64,000 nucleotides of DNA from Poriferisodalis sp965262965 (GTDB lineage: Bacteria > Actinomycetota > Acidimicrobiia > Acidimicrobiales > Poriferisodalaceae): contig NZ_OZ253573.1 of assembly GCF_965262965.1 (NCBI RefSeq), positions 3,782,001 to 3,846,000 on the forward strand. The letters run 5' to 3'. How positions within the stretch are numbered: the first letter of the stretch is position 1; each line of letters opens with the position of its first letter. Position numbers and translations under genes: made by a program. Positions 6,797 to 15,471 of the stretch are shown here, in pieces. The notes beneath the pieces were generated by a model. It did not search any database, was not told the DNA's origin, and saw only the letters and a program-made list of their open reading frames with translations.

Positions 6797-9113
6797 CGGG
6801 CTGTCCCGGGTAGTCCGCAATGCCCTCAGCGGCCGGTCTCGCGAAATCGTGGCGCTGTCGCTGTTCGCACTCGCCGTGATCTGCGCGCTGGGCCTGCTCG
6901 GCGACCGCGCGGGCGTCGTGGGCCGGCTCCTCGAGAGCGCGCTCGCCGTGCTGCTCGGTGTATTCCGCTATGCGGTGCCGATCCTGCTGATCTGGATCGG
7001 GGTGGCTCTGGCACGCATGACCGCCTCAGAGCGCAGCGGCCGTGTCGCGTTCGGGTTGAGCTTGCTGACGGTCGCATTCGCCGCAGCGGCGCACCTGTCG
7101 GGGTCCGCGGACGGCTTCGGACCCGAGCTCGAGGACTTGCGCAGCAGCGGGGGAGTGCTCGGCGCTGTCGTGGCCGAGCCGCTTCGACGTCTCATCGACG
7201 ACCCCGCAACGTGGGCCGTGCTGCTGCTGGTGATGCTGTTTGCCGTCATGATCGTCGGCAACGTCGGCCTCGGTCAGGTCCTGCGTTGGATGTGGACCGG
7301 CGTCACAGCGCTCGGCCGGACGCTGAGCGGCTCGGTGTCGAAAGGTGCCCGGAGCCTGCAGCGCGTCGGCACCGAACCCGAGCCGCCGTCATTCGATGCG
7401 CAGCAGTACGACTTGGACGCGCCCGATAGCGATCAGATGCCCGGAGGCGAGCTGCCTGCCGGTGAAGAGGGCCCGATTCCAGGTCTGGATCCGACTGTGT
7501 CCGAGCCTGACGAAGCATCCTTCGACCCGTCGCCGCCGTCATTTGTCGAACCTCCCGGCGGAGACGTCGTACCCCCACCTGCGCCGGCTGCGCGCGCGGC
7601 AGCGCGGGGCGCCGGAGCCGGTGGCCAGCGTCCGCGCTGGAAGCTGCCCAAGCAGTCGGTGCTCAAGCGCAGCGGCAACCAGCAGTTCGACAAGGCACAT
7701 CTGTCGGCAGGAGCCGCAGCGCTGGTGGCTGCGCTCGCGAGCCATGGCGTGGAAACGCAGGTGACCGGCTGGGAGCCGGGCCCTACGGTCACGCGTTTCG
7801 AGCTGAAGCTGGGTCCGGGCGTGAAGGTGTCCCGCGTCACCGCTTTGCACAAGGACATCGCGTATGCCATGGCGGCCGCCGATGTCCGCATCCTGGCGCC
7901 GATCCCCGGCCGTTCAGCGATCGGCATCGAGGTTCCCAACTCCGACCGCCACCTCGTTGCGCTGGGCGACATCCTGTCTTCCAAGGCGGCAGCCGAGGCG
8001 ATGCACCCGCTCGAAGTGGCGATGGGCAAGGACATCTCGGGGCGCGAGGTGATGCTCAACCTGGCCACCATGCCCCACGTGCTGATCGCAGGCGCTACCG
8101 GCTCGGGCAAGTCGTCGTGCATCAACTCGATCATTTCCTCGCTGTTGATGCGGTCCACACCCGACAAGGTGCGGATGATCCTCGTCGACCCCAAGCGGGT
8201 CGAGCTAGGTCAGTACGACGGACTGCCGCACCTGCTGACCGCAGTGGTGACTGAGCCCCGCAAGGCTGCAAATGCCCTGGCATGGGCCGTGAGGGAAATG
8301 GAGCGTCGCTACGACGTGCTGTCCGAGACCGGCTTCCGTGACATCACCGGCTACAACGCTGCCGTGCTCGGCGGAGCGCTGCACAGCGACGAGAGCGAGT
8401 TGCTCGGCAACGATCAGCCGCACGAATCGATGCCGTTCATCGTGGTGGTCGTCGACGAGCTGAACGACCTGATGATGGTGGCGGCCCGTGACGTCGAAGA
8501 CTCCATCACCCGTCTGGCTCAGATGGCCCGAGCCGTCGGAGTCCACCTCGTGGTCGCCACTCAGCGTCCGAGCGTGAACGTCATAACCGGCGTGATCAAG
8601 GCCAACATTCCCAGCCGGCTGGCCTTCGCAGTGTCCAGCCTGGCCGACAGTCGGGTCATCCTGGACCAGCCCGGCGCCGAGCGGCTGGTCGGCCAAGGCG
8701 ACATGCTGCTGCTCGCTGCCAACTCCAGCACCCCGCGCCGCATTCAGGGCAGTTGGGTGAGCGAATCCGAGATTGCGCAGGTGGTCGCCCATTGGCGCCG
8801 TCAGGCACCCGAAGTCAGCTATGTCGAAGGCGTCGAGGGCACCGAAGCGTCGGAGGGTGCGGCAGGCCTTCCGGGCGGCACCACAGGCGACACCGGCGAC
8901 GACGAATTGCTGCGGCAGGCGATGGTCATCGTGGTGGAGACCCAACTCGGCTCTACCTCCATGCTGCAGCGCAAGCTGAAGATCGGCTTTGCCCGTGCCG
9001 GCCGGATCATGGACCTGCTCGAGCAGCGAGGCGTTGTGGGTCCCTCGCACGGCTCCAAGGCCCGCGAGGTGATGATGACGCCCGAGGAGCTAGCGGGCGC
9101 GCTGGGAGAGTGA
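6720..9113 (+). CDS. ftsK: DNA translocase FtsK/SpoIIIE family
   Basis: Membrane-anchored DNA pump for chromosome segregation at the septum. The protein has 797 residues starting at GTG 6720. Four hydrophobic helices lie between residues 43 and 185. A Pro/Glu-rich linker (about 210-300) leads to the alpha/beta motor. Walker A GATGSGKS lies at about 457-464. Walker B is in VVVVDELND. The RecA-like sensor region is ATQRPSVNVITGVIKANI. A C-terminal gamma winged-helix domain (LQRKLKIGFARAGRIMDLLE) recognises polar DNA sequences. In many actinobacteria ftsK sits close to rnj/dapA; here accessory genes are interposed. The upstream truncated gene overlaps its first 77 bp. Confidence 0.97.
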   Translation: MSAKGAAGDEGSNDASKSSTRGDSGSGLSRVVRNALSGRSREIVALSLFALAVICALGLLGDRAGVVGRLLESALAVLLGVFRYAVPILLIWIGVALARMTASERSGRVAFGLSLLTVAFAAAAHLSGSADGFGPELEDLRSSGGVLGAVVAEPLRRLIDDPATWAVLLLVMLFAVMIVGNVGLGQVLRWMWTGVTALGRTLSGSVSKGARSLQRVGTEPEPPSFDAQQYDLDAPDSDQMPGGELPAGEEGPIPGLDPTVSEPDEASFDPSPPSFVEPPGGDVVPPPAPAARAAARGAGAGGQRPRWKLPKQSVLKRSGNQQFDKAHLSAGAAALVAALASHGVETQVTGWEPGPTVTRFELKLGPGVKVSRVTALHKDIAYAMAAADVRILAPIPGRSAIGIEVPNSDRHLVALGDILSSKAAAEAMHPLEVAMGKDISGREVMLNLATMPHVLIAGATGSGKSSCINSIISSLLMRSTPDKVRMILVDPKRVELGQYDGLPHLLTAVVTEPRKAANALAWAVREMERRYDVLSETGFRDITGYNAAVLGGALHSDESELLGNDQPHESMPFIVVVVDELNDLMMVAARDVEDSITRLAQMARAVGVHLVVATQRPSVNVITGVIKANIPSRLAFAVSSLADSRVILDQPGAERLVGQGDMLLLAANSSTPRRIQGSWVSESEIAQVVAHWRRQAPEVSYVEGVEGTEASEGAAGLPGGTTGDTGDDELLRQAMVIVVETQLGSTSMLQRKLKIGFARAGRIMDLLEQRGVVGPSHGSKAREVMMTPEELAGALGE

Positions 9114-9133
9114 CACCGGCTGGCTCGGCTCCG

Positions 9134-9152
9134 GGGGGAATCCGCTTCCCCC
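9134..9152 (+). terminator. Hairpin after ftsK
   Basis: GGGGGAA and TTCCCCC (9134-9140 and 9146-9152) form a 7-bp stem with a 5-base loop, 20 bp after the ftsK stop. There is no T-run, so it is a weak terminator candidate at best. Confidence 0.4.
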
Positions 9153-9239
9153 AGCGGCTGCCGGATGAGAGAATGCCGAGACGGCATCGCGTCTATCGCC
9201 TCGACCACCGTCGCCGAAACAATGGCATGACACAATGAA

Positions 9240-9269
9240 AGTGATTGAAATAAAATGAAAACAATCACT
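9240..9269 (+). promoter_or_regulatory. Inverted repeat flanking the Uma2 start codon, with a 7-codon leader frame
   Basis: AGTGATTG (9240-9247) and CAATCACT (9262-9269) are perfect 8-bp inverted repeats separated by 14 A-rich bases that contain the ATG of the Uma2 gene (9255). In RNA this could hide the start codon; in DNA it could be an operator. A tiny open frame (ATG 9235, encoding MKVIEIK) ends in TGA at 9256-9258, overlapping that ATG as ATGA. This would allow translational coupling. The features are seen directly; regulation is inference. Confidence 0.5.
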
Positions 9270-9824
9270 CAGCCCTCTGTGACTACGTTGCTCACTGCCG
9301 AGGAACTGTTGCGTCTAGACGCCCAAGGCGTGCGCGGCGAACTGGTCAGGGGGGTGTTCTGCAAGATGGCGCCTGCTGGATATCGGCACGGGATGGTCGC
9401 TATGCGTCTGGGCGCACGACTGGTTGACCATGCCGAGGCTCGCGGTCTCGGGACCGTCATCGGCACCGATGCCGGCATCTTGCTCGAGCGCAATCCCGAC
9501 ACCGTGCGCGAGCCAGACATTGCCTTTACCTCCGCGGAGCGATTGCCGTTTGGCACAGAACCCAACGGCTACTCAGGCGTCGTGCCCGACCTAGCAGTCG
9601 AGGTGGCATTGCCGAACGATCGTCCGAGCGAGCTCGCAGAGCGCGCCGCCATGTGGCTCAGTTATGGCGTTGGCTTGGTGTGGGTCATCTATCCGGAGTC
9701 ACGGTCTGCGCAAATCCACCGTCCCGATCAGCCCGTCGAATTGCTTTCAAGCGACTCAACTCTCGATGGTCACAACGTGCTGCCCGGCTTCACATGTCCG
9801 CTCGCCAAGGTCTTCGCTCCATAG
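9255..9824 (+). CDS. Uma2-family (DUF820) PD-(D/E)XK nuclease-like protein
   Basis: 189 residues, a typical length for Uma2 proteins, which adopt a restriction-endonuclease-like fold and are abundant in cyanobacteria and actinobacteria. Visible motifs are the N-terminal LTAEELLRL helix, VREPDIAF (the RxPD motif), and the second acidic strand PDLAVEVALPND. The segment LAERAAMWLSYGVGLVWVI follows; here the position usually occupied by the catalytic lysine is not Lys in this copy (AERA). The C-terminal STLDGHNVLPGFTCPLAKVF is characteristic. The start at 9255 is embedded in an inverted repeat. Biological role in the family is poorly known. The missing Lys may mean reduced nuclease activity. Confidence 0.85.
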   Translation: MKTITQPSVTTLLTAEELLRLDAQGVRGELVRGVFCKMAPAGYRHGMVAMRLGARLVDHAEARGLGTVIGTDAGILLERNPDTVREPDIAFTSAERLPFGTEPNGYSGVVPDLAVEVALPNDRPSELAERAAMWLSYGVGLVWVIYPESRSAQIHRPDQPVELLSSDSTLDGHNVLPGFTCPLAKVFAP

Positions 9825-9931
9825 CCGTCAACGGCCAGGTTCAGCAGACGGTCGAGCAGCCCGGCGATACCGGAGTAGGCATCCAATGGTTGATTGAGAG
9901 TCCAGGCATACAGCTGGGTGCCGCTTCAAGC

Positions 9932-11170
9932 TCAGATGCCGACGCGGATTTGCAGGTTGCGAGGGCCGCGTACCTGCACGCCGCCCCATTCCACGCCGCC
10001 GCGGCCGACATCGGCCGCGAGTTCGAACTTGGGGAACCGGGTCAGCCATTCTTCGATGGCGACCCTGAGCTCCATGCGCGCCAGATTTGAGCCCAGGCAA
10101 CGGTGGATGCCCAGCCCGAAGGCGAAGTGCCGGTTCTCGGCCCGGTCGATGATGACCTCATCGGGACGGTCGAACTTGGACGGATCGCGATTGCCAGCGC
10201 CGAACGGCAGCAGCACCTTGTCGCCATGGGCGACGGGGCAGCCGCCGATTTCTGCATCGTCGGTGGCAGTGAACCGGGCCATCGTCACCGGCGCGTAGGC
10301 CCGCAGGAACTCCTCGATGGCGGTGGGAATGAGCTCGGGTTCGGCCACCAGGCGTTCACGGTCCTCAGGGTGCATGGCAAGGTGCATCAAGCTGGCCGAG
10401 ATCGAGCTCCACGTGGTGTCGATGCCGGCCAACAGCAGCAGGAAGCTGGCGCCGGTGATGTGGTGGTTGGCCAGCGGGTCGCCGTTAGGCAGTCGCATGT
10501 CCAGCAGCTTTGACGGCAAGTCGTCTGCCCGTTCCTGCCTCCGCTGGTCGGTGAGCTCGCCGAAGTACTGGAGCACTTCACGTGTGGCGTCAGCGCGCCG
10601 ATCGAACTCGTCGCCCTTGGACTGCAGCACGTCGACGGCCCAGCGGGTGAACTTCGGCTCGTCGGACTCGGGCAGCCCCAGGATGCGGGCGATGACCCGC
10701 ACAGGAATGTGCTTGGAGTAGGTGTCGGCCGCGTCGGTGACACCGGAACGTCCTTGGTCCACCCCGGTTTCGGCGACGATGGCATCGAGGCGCTCGCGAG
10801 CAATGCTGCGGGTGACCTCCACCATCTCTTCGACGGCCGTGGGCCCGAAGAACGGCAGCAGCAGCCGTCGGGCGTCGGTATGGAACGGCGGGTCTGAGGT
10901 GATCGGCGGAGCCGTCAGCAGCCCGACGCCTTCGGGCGTGGGCGCCACAGCGATGTCACGGGAGCTGAAGTTCTCGGTGTCGTAGGCGATTGCGGCGATG
11001 TCGTCCCAGGTAGTGGGCATCCAGTGCCCGCCGTTGTGGCTGCTGTGAGCTACCGGGCACTCTGGGCGCAGCTCATCCCAGACGTCGGCAGCACCTTGGA
11101 TGTACTCGTCGCTGTAGACGTCGAAGTCGCGCCCTGCCGAAGAGCTGTCAATGTCAGTGGTCGTGCTCAT
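9932..11170 (-). CDS. Cytochrome P450
   Basis: Soluble bacterial heme monooxygenase of 412 residues. The I-helix oxygen-binding motif is LLLLAGIDTTWSS. The K-helix ExxR equivalent is in AIEEFLRAYAP. The heme-ligand signature is FGLGIHRCLGSNLARME, with its cysteine close to residue 360. The N-terminal half has YDTENFSSRDIAVAP and a Pro-rich B-C region. It most resembles actinobacterial CYPs acting on lipids, terpenes or aromatic compounds; the substrate is unknown. No ferredoxin gene is adjacent. It is divergent from the metallo-hydrolase gene at 11284, with about 110 bp between the two starts. Confidence 0.95.
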   Translation of the reverse strand: MSTTTDIDSSSAGRDFDVYSDEYIQGAADVWDELRPECPVAHSSHNGGHWMPTTWDDIAAIAYDTENFSSRDIAVAPTPEGVGLLTAPPITSDPPFHTDARRLLLPFFGPTAVEEMVEVTRSIARERLDAIVAETGVDQGRSGVTDAADTYSKHIPVRVIARILGLPESDEPKFTRWAVDVLQSKGDEFDRRADATREVLQYFGELTDQRRQERADDLPSKLLDMRLPNGDPLANHHITGASFLLLLAGIDTTWSSISASLMHLAMHPEDRERLVAEPELIPTAIEEFLRAYAPVTMARFTATDDAEIGGCPVAHGDKVLLPFGAGNRDPSKFDRPDEVIIDRAENRHFAFGLGIHRCLGSNLARMELRVAIEEWLTRFPKFELAADVGRGGVEWGGVQVRGPRNLQIRVGI

Positions 11171-11283
11171 GGCGGCTCCCTTGAGTCCCTGCGGGCGCGT
11201 TCCGAGGCACCCCCCAGCGTAGGCGACGGGTTCTACGCTGCGCCGTAGCAGCGAAGCCTGTTCGCCGGACCCGAGGAGGGCAC

Positions 11284-12219
11284 ATGTCAGGACATGCAGC
11301 AGTCGAGGCAGCCCAGCTCAGCGAGGTGGCACCGGGTGTGTACAGCTACGTGCAGCCTGACGGCACCTGGTTCATCAACAACATGGGGTTCGTCGTGGGC
11401 TCCGAGGGCGTCGTGTCCATCGACGCCACCTCCACCGAGCGCCGCACCCGCGCCTACCTCGACGCCATCGCCTTGGTGACGCCGAACCCGGTGACGATCC
11501 TCGTCAACACGCATCATCACGCCGACCACACCCACGGCAACTACCTGTTCGATGACGCAACAGTCGTGTCGCACACGGCCTGCCGGGAGGTGATGGTGGC
11601 GGCGGGCATTCCTGACTACAGCGCAGCATTTCCCGGTGTGGAGTGGGGGGATCTGCGGTTCCGGGCCCCCGATGTCACGTTCGAGGGCTCGACGGTGCTG
11701 CACCTCGACGATCGCCGTATCGAGCTGTCGGACCTTGGCTACGTGGCTCACACGAACGGTGACCTCCTGGCGTGGCTGCCCGACTGCAGGGTGCTGTTCT
11801 GCGGTGACCTGATCTTCCACGGGGGCACGCCGTTTGCCCTGTTCGGGTCAGTGTCGGGGACGCTGGACGCCCTCGATGTGATCGAGAGCTACGGGGCCGA
11901 GGTGATCGTGCCGGGCCACGGACCGCATTTCGGCGGCGGCGACATTGAGCAGGTCCTCGGTGAGCAGCGCTCGTACCTGCGCTTCGTGCAGGACCGCGCG
12001 GCTGAGGGGATCGCAGCCGGACGCTCACCGCTGGAGCAGGCTCAAGCAAGCGACCTCGGGCCCCATGCCCGCTACACCGATCCCGAACGGCTCGCGGGCA
12101 ACCTTCACGTGGCCTACCGAGAAGCCGCGCCCGACAGCTACGAATTCCCCGGCATCGAACGGGCGATCATGGACATGGTCGCCTACAACGGCGGCGCCTT
12201 GCCGCGTTGTTTGGCCTAA
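11284..12219 (+). CDS. MBL-fold metallo-hydrolase
   Basis: 311 residues. The zinc-binding motif HHHADHTHGNY (HxHxDH) is near residue 78. A further metal ligand is in LFCGDLIFHGG, and the last in VPGHGPHFGGG, all in canonical order. This resembles SoxH/cyclase-type or quinoprotein-relay MBL hydrolases; the substrate is unknown. A ribosome-binding site (GAGGAGG at 11273-11279) precedes the ATG. The last 42 bp, including the stop codon, are repeated perfectly 77 bp downstream, so the gene end was duplicated at some point. The gene converges on the SMP-30 gene at 12293. Confidence 0.9.
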   Translation: MSGHAAVEAAQLSEVAPGVYSYVQPDGTWFINNMGFVVGSEGVVSIDATSTERRTRAYLDAIALVTPNPVTILVNTHHHADHTHGNYLFDDATVVSHTACREVMVAAGIPDYSAAFPGVEWGDLRFRAPDVTFEGSTVLHLDDRRIELSDLGYVAHTNGDLLAWLPDCRVLFCGDLIFHGGTPFALFGSVSGTLDALDVIESYGAEVIVPGHGPHFGGGDIEQVLGEQRSYLRFVQDRAAEGIAAGRSPLEQAQASDLGPHARYTDPERLAGNLHVAYREAAPDSYEFPGIERAIMDMVAYNGGALPRCLA

Positions 12220-12296
12220 GAATCGCCGCCGGCAGAAGGCGACCCATCGGACACGTCGCCTACAACGGCGGCGCCTTGCCGCGTTGTTTGGCCTAA
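12178..12296. repeat. Direct repeat of the MBL gene 3' end (2 x 42 bp, period 77)
   Basis: Bases 12178-12219, the last 13 sense codons plus TAA of the MBL gene, recur identically at 12255-12296. The second copy is non-coding for the MBL gene. Its end overlaps the stop codon (12293-12295) of the convergent SMP-30 gene, so the duplication now supplies that gene's terminus. Perfect identity suggests a recent event. Confidence 0.95.
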
Positions 12297-13216
12297 AAGG
12301 GGAGCTTCAAGCCGGGGCGGGGCCAGTCGCCGACGGCGAGGCGGCCGCTGCCGGACAGGGTGACGTACGCCGTGCGCATGTCGTCGCCGCCAAAGCAGAT
12401 GTTGGTGGTCGCCGCATCGTCGGTGGGAGCGAACTCCAGTTCTTCGCCGTCGCGCGTGAACGTGCTGATGCCCCCGGTGAGAATCGTCGCGACGCTCACG
12501 TTGCCCTCTGCATCCATGGCCAGCGAGTCGAAGTACTTGCGCCCCTCGGGCCGTGCGAGGAACCAGCCCCGTGACGGCACGCCGGCGGCTACCTTGCCCG
12601 GCCCTTCGAGATCGAAGGCGAACATGGCGCCCTGGAAGGTCTCAGCCACGTACACGCGGTCTTCCTCTGGCGATATGCCGACGCCGTTGGGCCCGTCCAT
12701 CGGAAACGCGATCTCTTCGATGTGGCTGCCGTCGGCCTTGGCGTAGTAAAGCCCGCCGCGGTCGCGGTCACGCTCGCGAGTCTTGCCGTGATCGGTGAAC
12801 CAGAAGCCGCCGGTGGAGTCGAACATGATGTCGTTCGGCCCCTTGAGCGACACGCCGTTGACGTCGGCGTACAGGATGTCCACCTCGCCGGTGGAGAGAT
12901 CGATCCGCTCGATCCGCCCGGTGGTGTAGTCCTTCGCTGACTCGCCGGGGACGGTGCGGCCGCGGATCGTGATCCACTCGAAGCCGCCGTTGTTGCACAC
13001 GTACAGCGCACCGTCGGGACCCAGCGCAGCACCGTTCGGCCCGCCGCCGGGCGTGGCCAGGATGTCTTTGCGACCGTCAGCGACGTCGATACGGGTGATC
13101 GTGCCACGCCCGATCTCGACGACGGCCACTGAGCCGTCGGGAAGCACCACCGGTCCCTCCGGGAAGATCAGCCCATCGGTGATGGTCTCGAAATGGTCCG
13201 GTCCGAAAAAGCTCAT
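12293..13216 (-). CDS. SMP-30/gluconolactonase/LRE-like beta-propeller protein
   Basis: 307 residues from ATG 13216 (residues MSFFGPDHFETI). Upstream in-frame codons exist but look non-coding. Family hallmarks are LIFPEGPVVLPDGSV near the start, GGGPNGAALGPDGALYVCNN, and the metal and substrate segments GPNDIMFDSTGGFWFTDHG and DGPNGVGISPEEDRVYVAET. These enzymes are Ca/Zn-dependent lactonases opening sugar or other lactones. The gene sits between the MBL hydrolase and a PhyH dioxygenase, a context of small-molecule catabolism. Its stop codon lies inside the second copy of the 42-bp repeat. Confidence 0.9.
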   Translation of the reverse strand: MSFFGPDHFETITDGLIFPEGPVVLPDGSVAVVEIGRGTITRIDVADGRKDILATPGGGPNGAALGPDGALYVCNNGGFEWITIRGRTVPGESAKDYTTGRIERIDLSTGEVDILYADVNGVSLKGPNDIMFDSTGGFWFTDHGKTRERDRDRGGLYYAKADGSHIEEIAFPMDGPNGVGISPEEDRVYVAETFQGAMFAFDLEGPGKVAAGVPSRGWFLARPEGRKYFDSLAMDAEGNVSVATILTGGISTFTRDGEELEFAPTDDAATTNICFGGDDMRTAYVTLSGSGRLAVGDWPRPGLKLPF

Positions 13217-13241
13217 GGCCGCCGACGCTACTGCGGCGGTG

Positions 13242-13446
13242 TCACCAGTTTCCATTGACCAGGCGCTCGATGCGGGTACTGGTGGCAAGCCAGCGCGACG
13301 CTTTCCCAGTGCCTTGCTTCAATTCGACGACCGCCACGGCGCAGGACAACAGCTCCTGAGCATCCCGCACCAGTTCCATCACGCATTCGTGTCCCCGCAG
13401 GAACGGCGAGCAGGTGCCCGAGTTGAGGTGGATCCCTAGGTCCAGG
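13242..13446 (-). pseudogene. VapC-like PIN toxin remnant (N-terminal half only)
   Basis: The frame following the antitoxin remnant reads IHLNSGTCSPFLRGHECVM, then LLSCAVAVVELKQGTG, and ends at TGA 13242-13244 after about 65 codons. This matches the first half of PIN-domain toxins (pattern LLDTNxCSxFLRG, then an acidic position in AVAELxxG). The first catalytic Asp has become Asn, no start codon is evident, and the second half is missing. It reads as a dead VapC. It lies immediately 3' of the VapB-like remnant on the same strand, as expected for a toxin-antitoxin pair. Confidence 0.6.
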
Positions 13447-13570
13447 AAGCCTCGTCAACGGTTTCGAGATCTGCGAGGGCGCGATCAATCTCGTCGGCTT
13501 GAGCCGGCGTCCAGCTGCCGATCAGATGGTCGAGCGATGTGCTGACCGTGTCGGCTGGCTGACTGTCCTC
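13436..13570 (-). pseudogene. VapB-like antitoxin remnant (C-terminal end only)
   Basis: About 44 codons ending in LDHLIGSWTPAQADEIDRAL, then ADLETVDEASWT and a stop. This acidic W-containing tail is typical of antitoxins paired with PIN toxins. No start codon or DNA-binding N-terminus remains; the frame opens directly inside the 3' end of the PhyH gene, which stops at 13569. The N-terminal part was apparently lost when the neighbouring gene end came into place. Non-functional in this form. Confidence 0.55.
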
Positions 13571-14534
13571 AGGCAAGAACTCTTCGCCAAGGGTTGGCGT
13601 CGATGCCGGGGTAGCGGCGTTCGAGGGCGTCAACCAGTTCGGGGGTCCAGTAGGGGTGGCCGGGCAGCGGGGCGCCGAACAGGGCCAGCTCTTCGGGAGT
13701 GCAGGTAGCTGCGAACGAGATCCACGGCTTTCCAACCGTGACCGGCTGCACGTTGTCGTAGCCCATCCAGTCGGCACCTGCCGGCTTGAACGAAGCGCTC
13801 ATCAGAAAGCGGCTGCCGCCGGGTCTCGTCAGGTCGACCCCTCGGTGCCACACGTCGGGCCGGTAGGCCAAGAACGAACCGCGTGCGCCAGCGGCGGAGA
13901 AGTGCTCGCCTGCCGGCGGGCCGTCGTAGGGCCGTGACGAGTCAGTCGGGCCTCCGGCAATCTCGGTCGGCGCGACGTCGGGTTCGACGTCGCTCAGGTA
14001 CAGGAACCCCTCCAGGTTCCACCAGCCAGGCTCGAGGCGGTCGGGCACGACGTTGTGATTGCGGTCCTGGTGGAAGGGCTGCTCGTAATTGGTGACGCCG
14101 GTGTACTTGCCCCAGATGCGGGCCTGGTAGATGCAGATGTCGTCGATGCCCATTGCCAGTCGAGCGAACGCCGTGACGCTGGGGTGTACCTGCAGCCGGT
14201 TCAGCCGCGGCGAGGCATAGGGGAACAGGATGTGCCCGAGGAACTGCTTGGGGCGGAACGCGGCGCCTTCAGCTTCGGCGGGGGGAAACTTGTGACCTTG
14301 GTCGAAGCTGCTGCCGATGAATCGGTCTCGCACAGCGGGGTCGTCAGCGTGGAACTCATCAGGGTGCGGGTACAGGTCCCACAGTTCCTCCACCGCATGA
14401 TCGATGTCCACGGTCGGCACGAGCCCGTCCACGAGCACCCAGCCGTGCTCTTGCCAGTGCTGCGCCGCCGCTTCGAGGTCGGTGAGCCCCAGGTCAGTGA
14501 TCCCCAGACCAGCCGCGGTGTCAGTCGTGCTCAC
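13569..14534 (-). CDS. Phytanoyl-CoA dioxygenase (PhyH) family protein
   Basis: Fe(II)/2-oxoglutarate-dependent oxygenase of 321 residues from GTG 14534; the frame upstream of this overlaps the SDR gene and looks non-coding. The Fe ligands HxD lie in PFHQDRNHN. The distal His is in DVWHRGVD, and the 2-oxoglutarate-binding Arg follows in RPGGSRF. The N-terminal helix QHWQEHGWVLVDGLV is typical. Likely hydroxylates a lipid-like or small-molecule substrate. It lies 4 bp downstream of the SDR gene at 14539 on the same strand, so both are probably one operon. Confidence 0.9.
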   Translation of the reverse strand: MSTTDTAAGLGITDLGLTDLEAAAQHWQEHGWVLVDGLVPTVDIDHAVEELWDLYPHPDEFHADDPAVRDRFIGSSFDQGHKFPPAEAEGAAFRPKQFLGHILFPYASPRLNRLQVHPSVTAFARLAMGIDDICIYQARIWGKYTGVTNYEQPFHQDRNHNVVPDRLEPGWWNLEGFLYLSDVEPDVAPTEIAGGPTDSSRPYDGPPAGEHFSAAGARGSFLAYRPDVWHRGVDLTRPGGSRFLMSASFKPAGADWMGYDNVQPVTVGKPWISFAATCTPEELALFGAPLPGHPYWTPELVDALERRYPGIDANPWRRVLA

Positions 14535-14538
14535 GACC

Positions 14539-15336
14539 TCAGCCGGCTCCTTGCGCGTCGTCGACGGTGATGCAGGTGCCCGACACGAAATCTGACAGCG
14601 GCGACACCAGGTACAGCAGCGTCGAGTCGAGCTGTGAAGCTTTGCCCAGGCGTCGGCGGGGGAACATCTTGGTGATGTCACCCATGCGTTCGAGCATGCC
14701 GTCCATCATCTCGCTCTCGAACGCGCCCGGGGCGATCGCGTTGACATTCACGTTGTAACGGGCGAACTCCTGCGCCAGCACTTCGGTCATGCGCACCACG
14801 GCACCCTTGGTGATCGCGTACATCGAGGTCCCGATCGGCGCCCTGAATGCGGCTCCAGAGGAGATGTTGACGATCCGGCCTGGCAGTTCGGCTGCGATCA
14901 AGCGACGTGTCACCTCGCAGCAGAGATGGAACAGCGAGGTGAGGTTCGTGGCGATCATCTCGTCCACGAAGGCTGGGTCCATCTTGAGCGCCAGGCGAGC
15001 GTCGGGCTTGCCGGCGTTGTTGACGAGAATCTGCACCGGGCCGAGCTGTTCTTCGGCGGTGGCGACAGCCCCGAACAGCGCCTCGGTGTCGGTGACGTCG
15101 AGTGGGATGGGCAGCACTGTTGCGCCGTCGGCCTCCAACTCAGCCGCCAACGCGTTCAGCCGCTCGACACGCCGGCCGCAGATGGCAACGCTGGCACCGC
15201 ATGAAGCAAGCACAGTGGCAAAGCGCATTCCCAGTCCTGAGGTGGTGCCGGTGACGAGCGCCGTCTGGCCGCTGAGGTCAATTGACCACTGCGGTGCCAA
15301 GCTGGCCGCGGACTCGGTGTCGGCGTCGTCGGTCAT
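14539..15336 (-). CDS. Short-chain dehydrogenase/reductase
   Basis: 265 residues from ATG 15336, chosen because AGGGGGAA sits 5 bp upstream. The Rossmann glycine motif is TGTTSGLG near residue 27. NNAGKPD marks strand beta-4. The catalytic serine is in IVNISSGAAFRAP, and the YxxxK pair is in MYAITKG. A classical SDR oxidising or reducing an alcohol/ketone with NAD(P). Directly upstream of, and co-oriented with, the PhyH dioxygenase; the two may act on the same substrate. Substrate unknown. Confidence 0.92.
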   Translation of the reverse strand: MTDDADTESAASLAPQWSIDLSGQTALVTGTTSGLGMRFATVLASCGASVAICGRRVERLNALAAELEADGATVLPIPLDVTDTEALFGAVATAEEQLGPVQILVNNAGKPDARLALKMDPAFVDEMIATNLTSLFHLCCEVTRRLIAAELPGRIVNISSGAAFRAPIGTSMYAITKGAVVRMTEVLAQEFARYNVNVNAIAPGAFESEMMDGMLERMGDITKMFPRRRLGKASQLDSTLLYLVSPLSDFVSGTCITVDDAQGAG

Positions 15337-15471
15337 GGCATTCCCCCTGCGCTGCGGGACGGGCAACGTGCGGTCCGCAGCGTATTAGGCCGCCGCTGGC
15401 TCGCTCACGGACAGGCCTCGCGGCCCTGGGCACCACGAACGCAGCAGTCCAGCGCCCCTAGCCTTCCTTGG

